Origin: Symsagittifera roscoffensis
Taxonomy: Eukaryota; Xenacoelomorpha; Acoela; Convolutidae
Reading direction: 5' to 3'
Assembly (NCBI RefSeq): GCF_963678635.1
Contig: NC_087065.1
Span: 17,809,623 to 17,873,622 of the forward strand
DNA length: 64,000 nucleotides
The number at the start of each line of letters is the position of its first letter. The stretch's first letter is position 1. Of this stretch, positions 30,283-42,189 are shown one piece after another. Under the pieces are notes generated by a model. The model had not been told where the DNA came from. It was given only the letters and a program-made list of their open reading frames with translations, and searched no databases. Position numbers and translations under genes: made by a program.

Positions 30283-31781
30283 GTGCACAAGTACTTTATC
30301 TGAAAGGAACGTCTAATAACTTAGATTGAAAAAAAAATTTCAACAGTCGATCCCTCCATCAAACCTCTTTTATTTTTAATTATCTTATTTTTATCGCTTA
30401 AGCTTTAAAAATTTTCCATTTCAATCGAGTCTAAATAAACTTAATTCAATTTTATTAATAGCCTTAAAATACGCTTTTCTTATACAATTTATACAAAAGT
30501 TTAAACTTTTCTTTTACAATTTCAAAACTTGATATAAGGACGTAGAAATTGAAATTCATGTTTTTAAACCTAACTTTTTTTGATATTTGACCAGAGACAA
30601 AACGAGATGGTTCAAATTGGGCGTGTCTTGTAGCAAAAACCGTTAAAACAACCTTTGAATTTATCGACAAACTTTGCTAGCGTTTAGGATTTTAGATTAA
30701 TTAGGATCATCAATATTAGGATTAGATTAATCATCAATATTAGATTAATTAGGATCAATTAGGATTAATAATATCAATTTTTGCCACAAAATGTTTAATT
30801 GAAAGTCAATAATTTTACGAAAAAAAAATCAACTTTGATGCTACTGGAAGAAATATCTGATAAAATTGGATATCATTGGAAAAGCAACGAAGCTGAGAAA
30901 TGAAAATTTGCTCTGATTGTGCAAACTTCTGCAATTCAAAATTCTGATATATCAAAAAATATAATAGGTACACACAGAAAATTTTTTTAAAATTTCACTA
31001 ACTGTTTTCGAACGTTGCAACCTAATAAAATTGATTTGAGAATTTTTGTGAACTAGACTAATGAAAAAAATCCCTAATGAAATTAAATCTTTCTACTAAA
31101 AATTTACTTAACAATGAAAATCATAATTATTTAAACCAAAAAATTACGTTATTTTTTTTCAATTTGAAGAAACTGCATCAATGCAAATCTAAAAAACGAT
31201 GACCAAATTTTTTTCAATTTTCATAATGGAAAAAAATACATGTCTGGTGTCTTTTAAAGAACCGTTCTTTAATCGATGAGTTAGGCCAGTTGCTCAAAAG
31301 CTCACACTACTTCTTTCGACCAGAAACAGTACAAAAGGCTTTAAAATTGGCATGGTTTGTAGCGTTAGCCGATATAACAGTTTTTGAACATATCGATCAA
31401 CAGTTGCTAGCATTTAGGATACTAGTTTAATGTTTAATTTGGAATATAATTACATAGTATCAGTTATTTTTTTAATACAATTATTTGAAAAATCATTGTT
31501 ACTGAAAAAGCAGTTTTGACGCTACTTAGAGTGCAGTTTACAAAACATAAGCAACCGAAGATTGGAAAAGAGTAATGCACGCAAGTAAACGTATAAAACA
31601 CTGACTTTGTTGAAAAAATCTCGACATGTTGAAAAAATCGCAAAAATCCGCCTTTCTGATATTTCTTTAACGCTTACTCTTTCTTTTCGTGGTCAAATTT
31701 CAAAGAAAATGAGAAATCTATATGATTGGGGTGATTTTTTATTCAGACCACTTTTACAAAACTCTGGTCCCTCCGGGAAAT
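30283..31781. other. AT-rich spacer with a dispersed repeat block
   Basis: No gene is supported. Two related blocks lie at about 30600-30700 and 31340-31430 ('ggc(g/a)tg', 'tgtagc', then 'gctagc(g/a)tttagga'), and a shorter relative at about 2455-2500. They are diverged copies of one interspersed repeat. Confidence 0.4.
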
Positions 31782-31790
31782 GATCTTTTG

Positions 31791-31995
31791 GCTCTTTTCC
31801 ACTCCCCCCCCCCCCTCACCTTTCAAAATATCGGTACTTATGTTTGTTTTAAGCGTTATTACGGCTAAATGCGTGATGTTACGCTGTAAAGTATGAAGAA
31901 CAAATCTGTTCATAATTGCATTTTCATTGCATTACGACAACGTTAAATAACGTTTTCAAAAATGAATTTGAAAGGGGGGAAAGTGGGAAAGAGCC
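31791..31995. mobile_element. MITE with GC-tract terminal inverted repeats and 9-bp target duplication
   Basis: The left end is GCTCTTTTCCACTCCCCCC and the right end reads as its near complement (GGGGGGAAAGTGGGAAAGAGC). It is flanked by a perfect 9-bp direct repeat GATCTTTTG (31782-31790 and 31996-32004). About 205 bp with no coding capacity. A 9-bp target duplication is typical of Mutator-like elements, so this is probably a non-autonomous MULE-type MITE. Confidence 0.75.
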
Positions 31996-32004
31996 GATCT
32001 TTTG

Positions 32005-34985
32005 AGCTAAATGTGGCCAGCATAACACTTTAGTACCCTGCCATGAGTATGGCTAAAACTGCGTATATGATTTTCGCTCCGTAATGATACGTACAGCAAT
32101 ACAAAAAAGAAAAACTTAAATATGGGGGTGGTAGAAAAGAACCATTGTTTTATCATCAAGTTAGGCCAGTTGGTCAAAAACTAACAAAAGAACAATTATT
32201 CAAATCGGTTTTCATATATTTAGCGGATATCTAGTTTTCTAAAAAAAAGTTTTGGTACCTGGCATTTCGACTCGCTGATTGAGCGAACTATACAAAATGT
32301 AATAAGTTAATAACATCTTTTAGTGCCTGATTTCAAAAAAGCTTGTGTAATTTTTTCAGATATAGGTTATATTCCTTAACATTACGTCTTGATGCAGTAC
32401 TAGTTCTATGATTTTTTAAATGTCGTTCTGACTTATGGTCTTCAGCTATCCAGCGTAACACAAACTTATCACAAACAAGCAGACAAAAAAGACTGAAATA
32501 TTGGATAATTTCTGTAGAATATTAGCCTGGCAGAAATCAATTCCCATATAGTTTTCATGCATTTTTAATATGACTATTATATTCTGCAATCTAGCATTTG
32601 GCTAAACAATATTTTTTGCTACTATGCGGATGGGCTATGATGGTAAAGACTCAAAATCACTTGTAGAAATTCGCAAGTTGTGGGAGGGAAGAGCCGTTAG
32701 TGGGATGCTTGGATGATTAGCAGTTTGGTAGCTCACCTGAATCCAAGCCAGCTAGCATCCAATCGCTGCCACATTCACCAACTTCTTCCTGAATACCGGG
32801 AGAGACTAAAGAACAAACAAAACTTTAGATTATATAAACCTGAAGTGAAAACAACCATAAGTAAAAAAAATTTAGCAGTTGATTTGAGTCTAATGTAAAA
32901 TTAAGTTAAGACATCAGTGAACGAAAAAATTAATTTTTTAGCTCTTTCTTATTATAGAGGTTTATGCTTGGAAAGAAAATTAATAAGAAAAAACCAAATT
33001 AGAAAAAAGAACATAAAACAACCTCTGTTACTGTCATTAGGTCTCTTTTCCACGTCACAGTTGAAACTGAACTTGGAAAAATCATTTTGACGTTGAACCT
33101 TCACCATTATTTCCTCCCTAACCTAGTTTAAAAAACGCGTGCCATTCCTCCGGATGGCACAGTCGAACCTTGAGACTCAGGCACGTGAAAAAGACACTCA
33201 GAATGTTCTATATATATAAACGTTCAAAGTTTCGATTCTGACTGGAACATTTTTGAGAAATGCGAAAAGCGGCCCTTTTGACAAGAAATATACAAAAAAA
33301 AACAGCCGAATTACTAGACAAACATTATTCGATTGAGAGGATTGAAAAATAGAAGGAAAACGGAGCTTCATATCGTGACACGAAGACACGATAAGGCGCT
33401 TATCAGAAGAAGATTGCGGAAACGGAAGGTCCAGTGGGACATTCGGGACGAATCCTAACCCTTCCGTACATTAGAAATTAGGAGATAACGACGTCATCTC
33501 CGGGAGAGTACCGAATCAGAGGCCCAGTGCCCACAGAATGTTAAGAAGCGTTAGCCTAGTTTTAAAAAAGGCTAGCCCCCAAACAGTGGAAGTTTTTTTT
33601 GGGGGGTCCAAAAACCAATGGGAGCTACGAAAAATATCCCAGATTTGTTCTTCATAGATTCATCTTAGCTTAACGCACTTAGTGTTCTTTTAAGATTTAC
33701 CAGCGAGAGAAAAAGTTTCTCTGAAAAGCTTCTTTTGAACCGAAAATTTTGTTGTGATAATTTCTATAAATCCTAAATTGTTATAAACATTGTTAAATCA
33801 AGATTTAGTTTTGAGCGTTATTTTTTACCTTTCTCTAACTAAAAATCAATTCAGAATAATTTTTTTTCTAAAAAAAAATCAAAACTACCGACTACTCAAA
33901 CACAAACACGTCGCGGTAGTTGGCCTGCCGCCCAGTAACGACTACTCCCAGTGATACAAAGTGAACAAAGTAGTCATTATTACCAAATTAGACAAATTTA
34001 TAGCGGTTGTGATGCGACCACAAAGCTACTCCTTCAAAACTACAGGAATGGTAGAGTGTTTGCCTTAACAATATGTCCAAAACCCTTCAATTTTCTGTGT
34101 CCGCTGAACATTAGATGTGATAAAGTTTCACGCAATTTTTTTCGAGGTTGACCTACAACCGGTCGAAATTTTGATATAAAAGCCAAAGAACTCTTGAGCA
34201 AATGTTTAATTTTGAAAAAAAAACAATGATTTTAGAAAAGTCAGAAACTTTTGACTGATACAATAAGAAACCTCCGAATTGAATTATTGGCCAAGCTTTT
34301 AATATTTTGGTCTAAGCTTTTAAATTATGCAAATGCTCGAAAAAAGATCCCATTTCAAAAACTTTCAAGAATTTGAGGATACCATAGGACGTTATCAAAA
34401 AACACGGAATACTTATTTAAAATATTTTAACGGAAAACCCTAAATGAAAGAGAAAAGCGGTACTGCTTTGCTAAGCTAATTAATTCATTTTAAATACCCT
34501 TCGATAGCATGTAGACTGGTATAAAAAACTGTCTGTTTTAGAGCAGGTCTCCAGATTGCGTTTTGCTTGAGCCCTTTTCGAACTTTGACTTCTCAGGACC
34601 AAATAATCAATCTAGCAGCTTGTTTGCTTCACCACTCTTTGGACACCACTCTTTAGTTATCAGTTTTTTTTTTGCAAAAATCAAAACAGTCACAGTAAAA
34701 AATCCAATTAAATCCAAAGGCTGCTGGATAATGGAAGAATCTAGTAAAATGATCTACTTATTATTCAAGATCCTAAAAATGAAAATTTAGAAAAACCAGT
34801 TAGGAGATCTTAGTTCAAATAATTGATGAGGTCATACAAATTCTCGAATATATCCTAACTAGGAAGGGCAAGCATGTGGTTTAAGCAGATAAAAACCCCG
34901 ATTCTAGCCAATTGTTAGCCGAAGTGGCTGTTTGATGGAAAAGATTTGTCAAGATTAAACACGATGTCACGATTAGAGCTCGTAT
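32005..34985. other. AT-rich stretch, no supported gene
   Basis: Short frames at 32713-32898, 33198-33389, 33951-34151 and 34563-34790 have no recognisable domain. A GC-richer island at about 33360-33560 (around 'ggagataacgacgtcatctccgg') stands out in base composition but I cannot name it. Confidence 0.35.
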
Positions 34986-34999
34986 TTGCATGAAACTGA

Positions 35000-37900
35000 C
35001 ACCGTTTTGAAGGCCTCGCTTTGTGAATCAAGATTTCAAATTACCTCCTTCAAAACATGATAAGTCAAAATCAAGAAAACCTACTTACGACAAAAACCTG
35101 ACAACCAGTGAGCTTCGTAAAGATCATTTTAGAGCTAAAATGAAGCAAGAGGAAATTGAGAAACAGATTGAGCATAGTTTAAATTTCAAACACCAAGAAG
35201 TTATTCTCAAGGAGCAGAAGCATCGAACACAAAATGAACAAAGAGAGCAATAAAAGCGGCTGATATTGAGAAAAGCATTTCGAACTGGAAAAACTAAGCG
35301 AAGAACACCGCATTAAGGTAGCATAGCCAAACACCTAGAAACCGTTTAGCTGGAACAGTCTGAGTCAGATCAGCATCTATACCACGTTTTTTTTTTCAGT
35401 TGACCATCGAATAGACTAAAAGATTGGCTTCAACAAGCGAAGAATTTCAGAAAAGGCCTCATCTAGACTCACTGCCCGAGATATTTCTCGCAGGAAAAAA
35501 AGCTCAGTTCAAAACCTGGTCCATGATACTTCATTCACAGTTCTTACCTTCTTACACTTTTTATCACCTGAGCAAATTAAAAAGTTCGGGCAAATAATTT
35601 TGCTACTTATACAATCAAAAAATCAGCTTTGACCGGACAACCTTCATCAGTGGTTAACAATGCTCCGTTTGAAAGTAAAAGTTCCAAGTCTCCTCCGACT
35701 TCCACTATTCAATGACTCCCGGTTTCTATATAACCTGATGCTTCGCAAGGATTTGATAGCTTACCAAGCATTGTGGTTGCGTTTTTTGCTTAAGGAATGA
35801 AAACTCCACCTCAGCGAGCAGTATTCTCAGCAGAAAATAAGCCGTGTTTTTCGGGCCGACAAGGAAGCTAAATGTTCTTTGAATTTCCCGAAGCCATGAA
35901 ATGTTCTAACAAGGCTGCGCTAGCATCCATTTTGTACTACTTCATGATGTCAACCGAATGTTCTTCAATCGGGATATCTAGAATACAAGAGCGCCAATTC
36001 AGCAAGCGCTAATATAAAAAAGCGATCACGAACACAAACTGAGCAACTGGTTATGCTTCCGATAAACAGGGAAAAAACGCAAGAAACAATTTACCGAGTG
36101 CGAGGAATGCGGACACGATTCCACTACACACCGAGATGCAATTTGCCCCATTTTAAACAATCAATCAAACTGACTACCTCAAAAGGTTTACAACCGATTC
36201 TGAACCTTGAAGTGTCTTCAAACTCCGATAAAGTTGAATTCCTTCCGCGTTCAGTCCTTCTTTGGTATAAACTCGATCGATCAGTTTTCTGCGGCTTTCA
36301 CCTTAAGATTTAGATCTGATAATCATGGTATCTATGTAATTAGTACTGTTAAAACGTAGCAGGTTCAGATGAAAGTGTCTGCTAACTTTGACGTCTTCGA
36401 ATACATTTTCGAAAAAACGGTCTTCATGGAAAGAACAACTGAATATTGGTACTGAAACTGTCAGCAATCCCACCTTCCGATAGAGATTCTTTACCGACCA
36501 TTTTAAATGGTTCTCTACCGACAACGTCTGCTTTCTTTTTCACTTGTTTCAAGTGTAGTATCAAAGACAATGATTTTGCCAAGCAAATAAAGTCCTTGTA
36601 CAAGCTAGAGTGATATGGTGAACATCAAAAAATAAGATGCTGGAGTATGATGGTGAAAATCAGGTAAGCCCGCGTTCTACTGCTGACAAACAAGAATCTG
36701 TTTGGCTTGAATCAACAACGATTCATGACGGTGAGAAGTTTGACGTGGGCATTCTCTAAGCATATGAAAATTTCACCCTGCCGGATACTTGCTAATTGGC
36801 ACTCGATCAGCTTTACTCGTTGAAAAATGGTTTCTGAAGTACCCACAACTAAAGAAAATCAAATGCTACGTTAATGATTCAAGTTCGTCCCCATAAAATT
36901 TCAAATAACAGCAAACTCGAGTGTTATCTCCCTCACAATCCAGTGGTGAATACAAATTGAGACGTACCCTCAACAAAGCGGTTGCATTCCATGGCACATA
37001 TTTGATCAAATTGTTGCTTGTAGGAAGCAAACTTAAGCAGAATCTTGTTTTTATCTTTCTACGTTTTCGTCAGCAATATTATGTTGTCTCGCCTGATTCA
37101 CGTAATGCTTCTGCAGGTGAAATTTCTCACAAAGAACTAATTTTTCTTCGTTTTGTGTGACGGAAGGACACATTAGCTTAGCTGATGTGATTGTACATCA
37201 GTTCGCAAAAAAAAGTATTATTGGTTTGAGAGTATCGACGAGATGTGCAAGTTATGCTTTGCATTGATCTGCAATGAGTAATAAGAAGAAGTTCACTGAC
37301 TCAGAGTCTGCAGTACTTGCAAAGTTAATATGACGATTACTTAGACTCCTGTGTGGATCCTGATCCTGCACTTCACTCAACTTGAGCCAAGAAGAGGTAA
37401 TTTTTAGGCGAAAATTGGCTTTAACTTAACTAAGTTCAGAATTGAAGTTCTTAGGGTTAAAATTATTTTAAACGCACTTATAACCAATCCGCAGAGATAT
37501 TCTTAATTGTGGAGAGACGCCTTCCCAGGTTCTCGGTCTCGAATGGGACAAATTTGATGACACCTTGGTTGCAAGTCGGGGCTCAAAACAAGTGATTAAG
37601 ATCTCGTTAACGCAACGAACTCTTTATAGTTTTTTGTCGTACGTTTTTTGGCCCACAGGTCTCGTAGTGCACCACACCGTACGAGGGTAATTAAACTGCA
37701 AAAATTAACGACTAGCAAGGGGATGATCAAGCGTTTTTATCTCGCCTAGATTACTGTCTTGCCGACACTAGGGCAGATGAGAACAATGCATTTACGTTTA
37801 CTAAATTCGTAATGCGAGTTATTAAATTTAATAATGCGTTGTTTGCGTTTACTTACACATATTTGTGGACAATTCAGAAAGCTTTTGTAAGATAGTTTTT

Positions 37901-39840
37901 CTTCAGGATTCAGTAAAATCTTAAAAACCACATGTGTCATTTGGTTTTCGAAAACCAAGAGTTGTGCACATGAAAGCGCTTTCTATACCAAAAATCGAAT
38001 TGTAGGCCGCATTATTCTTTATCTGCTTAAATGAATCGATAGTCAAAAATCTGGATGATTTTTTGACAAAAAGTTAATTCGGAAAGATAGCCCTACTGTT
38101 CTCCAATGATTGAACTTGGACATTTAACAACTTACCTTCCCGAACAACACGGTTGGGTAAATTTTCAGAAATAAGACTGTTGACCATTGGTTCTACGTTT
38201 TGAATGGAGACGATCCTTCTGACACTGGAACAAGAAAATTCTACGTCAATTCTTTGAAAATCGTCAGTTATAAGAATGGTTCTAGCTTTTCAAAAAAAAT
38301 TAGCCTACAATCCGAGTTTGAAATTATTTATGAAATTTTGCCTGTCTTTCCGACATGTGGCCTCAATGTTGGTTTAGATGGAGCTTTTAATCTTGTCAAG
38401 AAACAATAGACTGTCTGGTTTGCGTGGGAAAATCTAAGTTCCTTCCGTTAGCTCCAGCGCTTGGTGCTTTTATGCTCTGGTTCAGCGCAAACCTCACGCA
38501 CAATTGCACTAAAGTTAAAGAAATAATGGATCTAGTTGAACTCGAAACATAAAAACAAAATGTTGTTGCTATTACAAAAAGAAATTTTTGAGGCTGACTT
38601 TTTATCATTGTCAGGCAACAAAGCGCAGCCTTGATTAGCCCCATCGGCCTTGTTCGTTCAAGAGGACGCATTCGCTACTTCGATGAATCGGAATGTTCTA
38701 GCATTGCTGATGGCAGGCAAATCCTTGTAAAAACAGTCGTCAGTGTATTTCCTTGCCAACAGCACCTCCAATTTATGAACTATACGCGCACAATGTTTCA
38801 TTTAGCCAAGTATGTGTGCATAACTCTTAATCATTATGCCTTGTTAAAGTCTGTTGAAATTGGCTGCCTCAAAAACAGTAAACGTAAGGCAAGCGCTGTC
38901 ACTTTAAAGATTGCCGAGCTTCCAGTTGAACGGTAGGTTCCCGTTAGCTCTCATCATGAGTTGCGGCTTAGAATACTTTCTACGTCTCAATCCAAAAAAA
39001 AAACCAGCGAATCGATATTGTTTCTTCTTACTATGTTCGACCTTAAGGTTGAACTGATTGAAATTTTTAGATCGAAGGATATAAACTCCTTCTTAATGGT
39101 GATCGAGAGAATCATTGCCCGTCCTGGAACTCCGTTATTAATTTGGGTCTTTCCCAGTATAGACCCCCCAGCCTAGTATCAAAAAAAACTACAGCCCCCC
39201 AAACCTTTACCATTATAGGTCCTTCAACTTTTTCTGTTATAGCCCCCAAAGGCTTCTAATCAAACTTATAGGCAGATCAAATAATTAATTTAAATATTAA
39301 CGTTTAAGTATGGTTATATTGTATTTGTTATTTCAACCATTTGACTACACATTTGCATCATTAATAGGGTTTTGGAAATGACCAATATTTCTCATCACCA
39401 AGCCACTTGATCCTGTAAGACACGGATTGTGTGTATATAATTGGAACGTTGGGGGGGAGCTATAACTAAAAAAGTTGGAGGCTAAATCTTTTTCGGGCGC
39501 TATAATGGGAAAGACCCATCATTTGGTCTGATACTGCTACGAAGTTCCTGGGAGCCAAGAAAGCATTCCTGCTCGGTATAAAGTCTAGAAATACGCAAGC
39601 ACCCACAAAGCTGGCCCACAAAAAATTAAATGTTAAATATAACCCAATGAAAGCTACGCACCACGTTTGGCTATGGAAACGACTATTTCGTTAAGGTAAG
39701 CGAGCTTTCTACGCAGTTTTGGGAAACATAGAACTCACGCTTGAAACGACCCTCTGACTTGTCAAACAATCAGTGAACGCTTTCCCAGTAAATTCAGATA
39801 AAGCGCAAATGGGTTTCAAATGTTAACTGCCAATCATTTT
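35000..39840 (+). pseudogene. Decayed BEL/Pao retroelement
   Basis: A plus-strand series of broken frames matching BEL/Pao order. There is a charged coiled-coil gag-like piece at 35023-35253, and a Cys/His-poor remnant of a zinc-knuckle region near 36110-36160. The RT start block 'YLPHNPVVN' lies near 36921-36950. The post-RT block 'VLGLEWDKFDD', followed by a 'SFLSYVFWPTGL' piece, lies at 37520-37670; both blocks are very typical of BEL/Pao. The integrase core is 'FDLKVELIEIF ... RIIARPGTP' at 39030-39140, continuing at 39527 ('SDTATKFLGAKK') after an inserted MITE. Many stops and frameshifts show that it is dead. Its LTRs were not found. Confidence 0.7.
39145..39517. mobile_element. MITE inserted in the BEL/Pao integrase
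   Basis: Inverted ends: GGTCTTTCCCAGTATAG on the left, and CTATAATGGGAAAGACC on the right. Flanks are 'ttaatttgg' and 'atcatttgg', an imperfect 9-bp duplication. The interior contains repeated 'agccccc' motifs and no ORF. The host integrase frame resumes on the far side with the expected next motif, so both the insertion point and its being younger than the BEL element are clear. Confidence 0.75.
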
Positions 39841-39851
39841 TTTTAAAACTA

Positions 39852-39967
39852 ACACGAACGTACTGTTTACTTTGGTAAAAAGGCTCCTCAAATGACAGCG
39901 AGAAGAATAGCTTCCTCTCGCTGTCATTTGAGGAGCATTTTTACCAAAGTAAAGAGTACGTTCGTGT
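39852..39967. repeat. Short hairpin, 52-bp arms
   Basis: Arms 39852-39903 and 39916-39967 are nearly exact complements (outer ends ACACGAACGTACT and AGTACGTTCGTGT; a few mismatches near 'ctgttt'/'aagagt' and 'aggctc'/'gagcat'), with a 12-nt loop. It may be a small fold-back element inside the BEL remnant. Confidence 0.85.
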
Positions 39968-40189
39968 GCACCGTAACGCGAAAGCAATATCGAGCATTTG
40001 GTTTCGCGAGTATGCGCCTATTTTTTGAAATAAAAGGTTTGAAATAAATCAATTGAGAATGAGGTTTCAAAACAACTAAATTTCCCGTTTACTACAAAAT
40101 GATACGAGGAAGATGCCACAGTACATTAGGAGGCCAAACTGTGCATTTTGTAAAATGTAACGAAATTCGCAACAGGCCAAAATCAGATC

Positions 40190-40510
40190 TGTCGCGGAAT
40201 CCGCAACATTTTTATTCTTCTTTGATCTTCTTTGCGGCTTTGTATTCTACGGGCAAATAGCTAAAAAACTGTATTGCCCAAAACTGCTCCAAAAAAGGCA
40301 GTTTTACTGATTCCGGAACAAAATTTGTGGACACTGCAACAAATTTTGCGGATCCCGGAACAGTTTGTGGAATCAATGAACAAATAATGATAAATGTGTT
40401 CAGTAAATTTCAGCTATCGTTGAAACCACAACTGTCAGTGGACTCCAAATAAATTTGTGGAATCCACTCACATTTGCGGAACCTGCTGACGTTTGCGAAA
40501 TCCGGAACAA
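40190..40510. repeat. Diverged short tandem repeat around 'ttgcGGAatCCgGAACa'
   Basis: At least six loosely spaced copies of motifs such as 'gcggaatccgcaac', 'gattccggaaca', 'tttgtgga' and 'gcggatcccggaaca' occur over about 320 bp, with an irregular period of roughly 30-40 bp. No coding frame is supported. Confidence 0.6.
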
Positions 40511-40518
40511 CTACCTAT

Positions 40519-40758
40519 TTTCGCTCGGGCTATTTTTCTCCCCCCCCCCCCCCTCCACATTTGCATTTCAATTTAAAAAAATTATTTTTTTAGGTTGTCA
40601 TATTGTAATGAAATGTTGCACAGTGAACAAACTAAGTATTGTGAACACATTTTTTTTTCATATATTATATCGTAAAATCACGCATTCAGTCATAAAAACA
40701 CGTAAGATAATTGAAAAAACGGAAATTCTGAAATGTGGGGGAAAGTGGAAAAGCGAGT
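40519..40758. mobile_element. MITE family copy with poly-C tract
   Basis: The left end is GGGCTATTTTTCTC followed by a long C run; the right end is GGGGGAAAGTGGAAAAGC. The interior has 'ttgtaatgaaatgttgcac', similar to the 31791 copy's 'attgcatt' section. A diverged member of the same family. Confidence 0.55.
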
Positions 40759-40839
40759 GGATTGGAATAATTTGAGGCAGTGAAATTGACGTACGTCACT
40801 GCCCATGTTTTCAAGTATAACCTATTAATTAGCTTTTTT

Positions 40840-41040
40840 GCTGTTTTCCACCCCACTCATAACGGTCTAATTTTTTAGTCTTTGCACAAGTTATTATGGC
40901 TAAGATTACGATTGAAAATATGAAAAAAAGTGTTCACAATTGTTAGTTTATTCACAATGCCAAACTTCGTTGCATTATGGCTTGTTAAAATAGCTTATGA
41001 AATTGAACTTGAAAAGGATGTAGGGGACTAAAAAAAGAGC
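40840..41040. mobile_element. MITE family copy
   Basis: The left end is GCTGTTTTCCACCCCACTC and the right end is AGGGGACTAAAAAAAGAGC, imperfect inverted repeats of the family type. The interior shares 'attatggctaa' and 'gttgcattatgg' with the other copies. It ends 10 bp from the small CDS at 41050. Confidence 0.5.
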
Positions 41041-41049
41041 CCCTCTTTC

Positions 41050-41235
41050 TTATGATTGACCTGCTGACGTTGCACTTGTTATTGTCGCAGTTATTGTCGT
41101 CCCATTGAGTGTAGTTGCAGATGTTGTGGATGCATCTACGGTCGTTGCAGTCGCTGTGGCGTTAGATTGATTAGCTGTGGCTGACACAGAAACCAGCAAA
41201 ATTGCCACGAAAACGATCTCAAATTCCACGGCCAT
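41050..41235 (-). CDS. Small secreted Thr/Ser/Ala-rich peptide
   Basis: A 61-residue ORF: a short N-terminus, hydrophobic core FVAILLVSVSA and a likely cleavage after SATA, then a mature part almost entirely of Thr, Ser, Ala, Asn and Val. Sequons NQS, NAT and NGT are present. A TATA-like run (sense 'aatatatataacc') lies about 15-25 bp before the ATG. Codon content is GC-richer than the AT-rich flanks, which argues against a chance frame. It resembles a mucin-like or glycosylated secreted peptide. Function is unknown. It could be a truncated exon of a longer gene, or a chance frame next to a MITE. Confidence 0.4.
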   Translation of the reverse strand: MAVEFEIVFVAILLVSVSATANQSNATATATTVDASTTSATTLNGTTITATITSATSAGQS

Positions 41236-41864
41236 TTCAAACGGTTATATATATTTTTTTGTAGTTAAATATTTTAAATCCTAAATGCAAGTGGAAAAAA
41301 ATTTTGATTTTGTTGGAATTAATGAATCTATCTTGCACGTGCTGTGTTAGCTTGTTTTCAAAACTAAAATCCGCCTCGTAACTTCAAGATAAAAATTTAA
41401 ATATCTAAAAGTAAATGCAGGCTTTTGATACTATTCCTTCTCTTACTGTCCCTTCCCCCACGCAGCCGAAAAGCCTTCCCACCCTTCCCACCCTTCGTAA
41501 GACTACATCATAAAGTTGTTGGAAAACGTTCATTTGACAATTTGCACAAAAAAACGTAGTAAAAATTCATCACTTGTTTGCGCTTGCACGCATTCTTGCA
41601 TTATAGAACATTCAAAAGTCAAATTATTTAAACTTTCATCAACTGAATTTTAGAAAGTTTTGAAGAAGCAATTGGAAAAGAGCCCGATTACTATATTTAC
41701 AAATCTTATTTAAAAATCGAAAAAAATACTATATGAATAAAAGCACTTAAAAGGGCTGTTTCAAATGGACAAGGCTAGGCTTGCAGGCGTGAAAAAAAAA
41801 TTGGGAAATTTTCTTAGAAATTACAATTAGTCTAATCATTTACAAACTTTTTAGTTAAATATAA

Positions 41865-42068
41865 GGCTCTTTTTCCTTCCCCCCCCCCCACCTGCAAATT
41901 TTTACATGTAAATTTGTGACTACATTGTCCGATTGCTGTGAACATTTACATACAGACTAATAAGGCCACGACAAACATATTTGATCGTCATACTCAACCT
42001 CGTAAAACCACTCGCTACACTAATATATTGAAGGTCGTGTGAGGTGTGGGGGGATAGGAAAAAAAGGA
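41865..42068. mobile_element. MITE family copy with poly-C tract
   Basis: The left end is GGCTCTTTTTCCTTCCCCC followed by more C; the right end is GGGGGGATAGGAAAAAAAGG. A further, weaker relative ends at about 41683 ('ggaaaagagcc'). The AT-rich interior has no ORF. Confidence 0.5.
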
Positions 42069-42189
42069 TAGGAAAAAATAAATTCATTCACCAAATGTGG
42101 CGGCGCGTATGCAAGCAAGAGCTTCTAATTTACTTAACCATATGCGGTTAACTTATTTTCATGAGAAGAAAACTCAATCAAGTAAGTTT

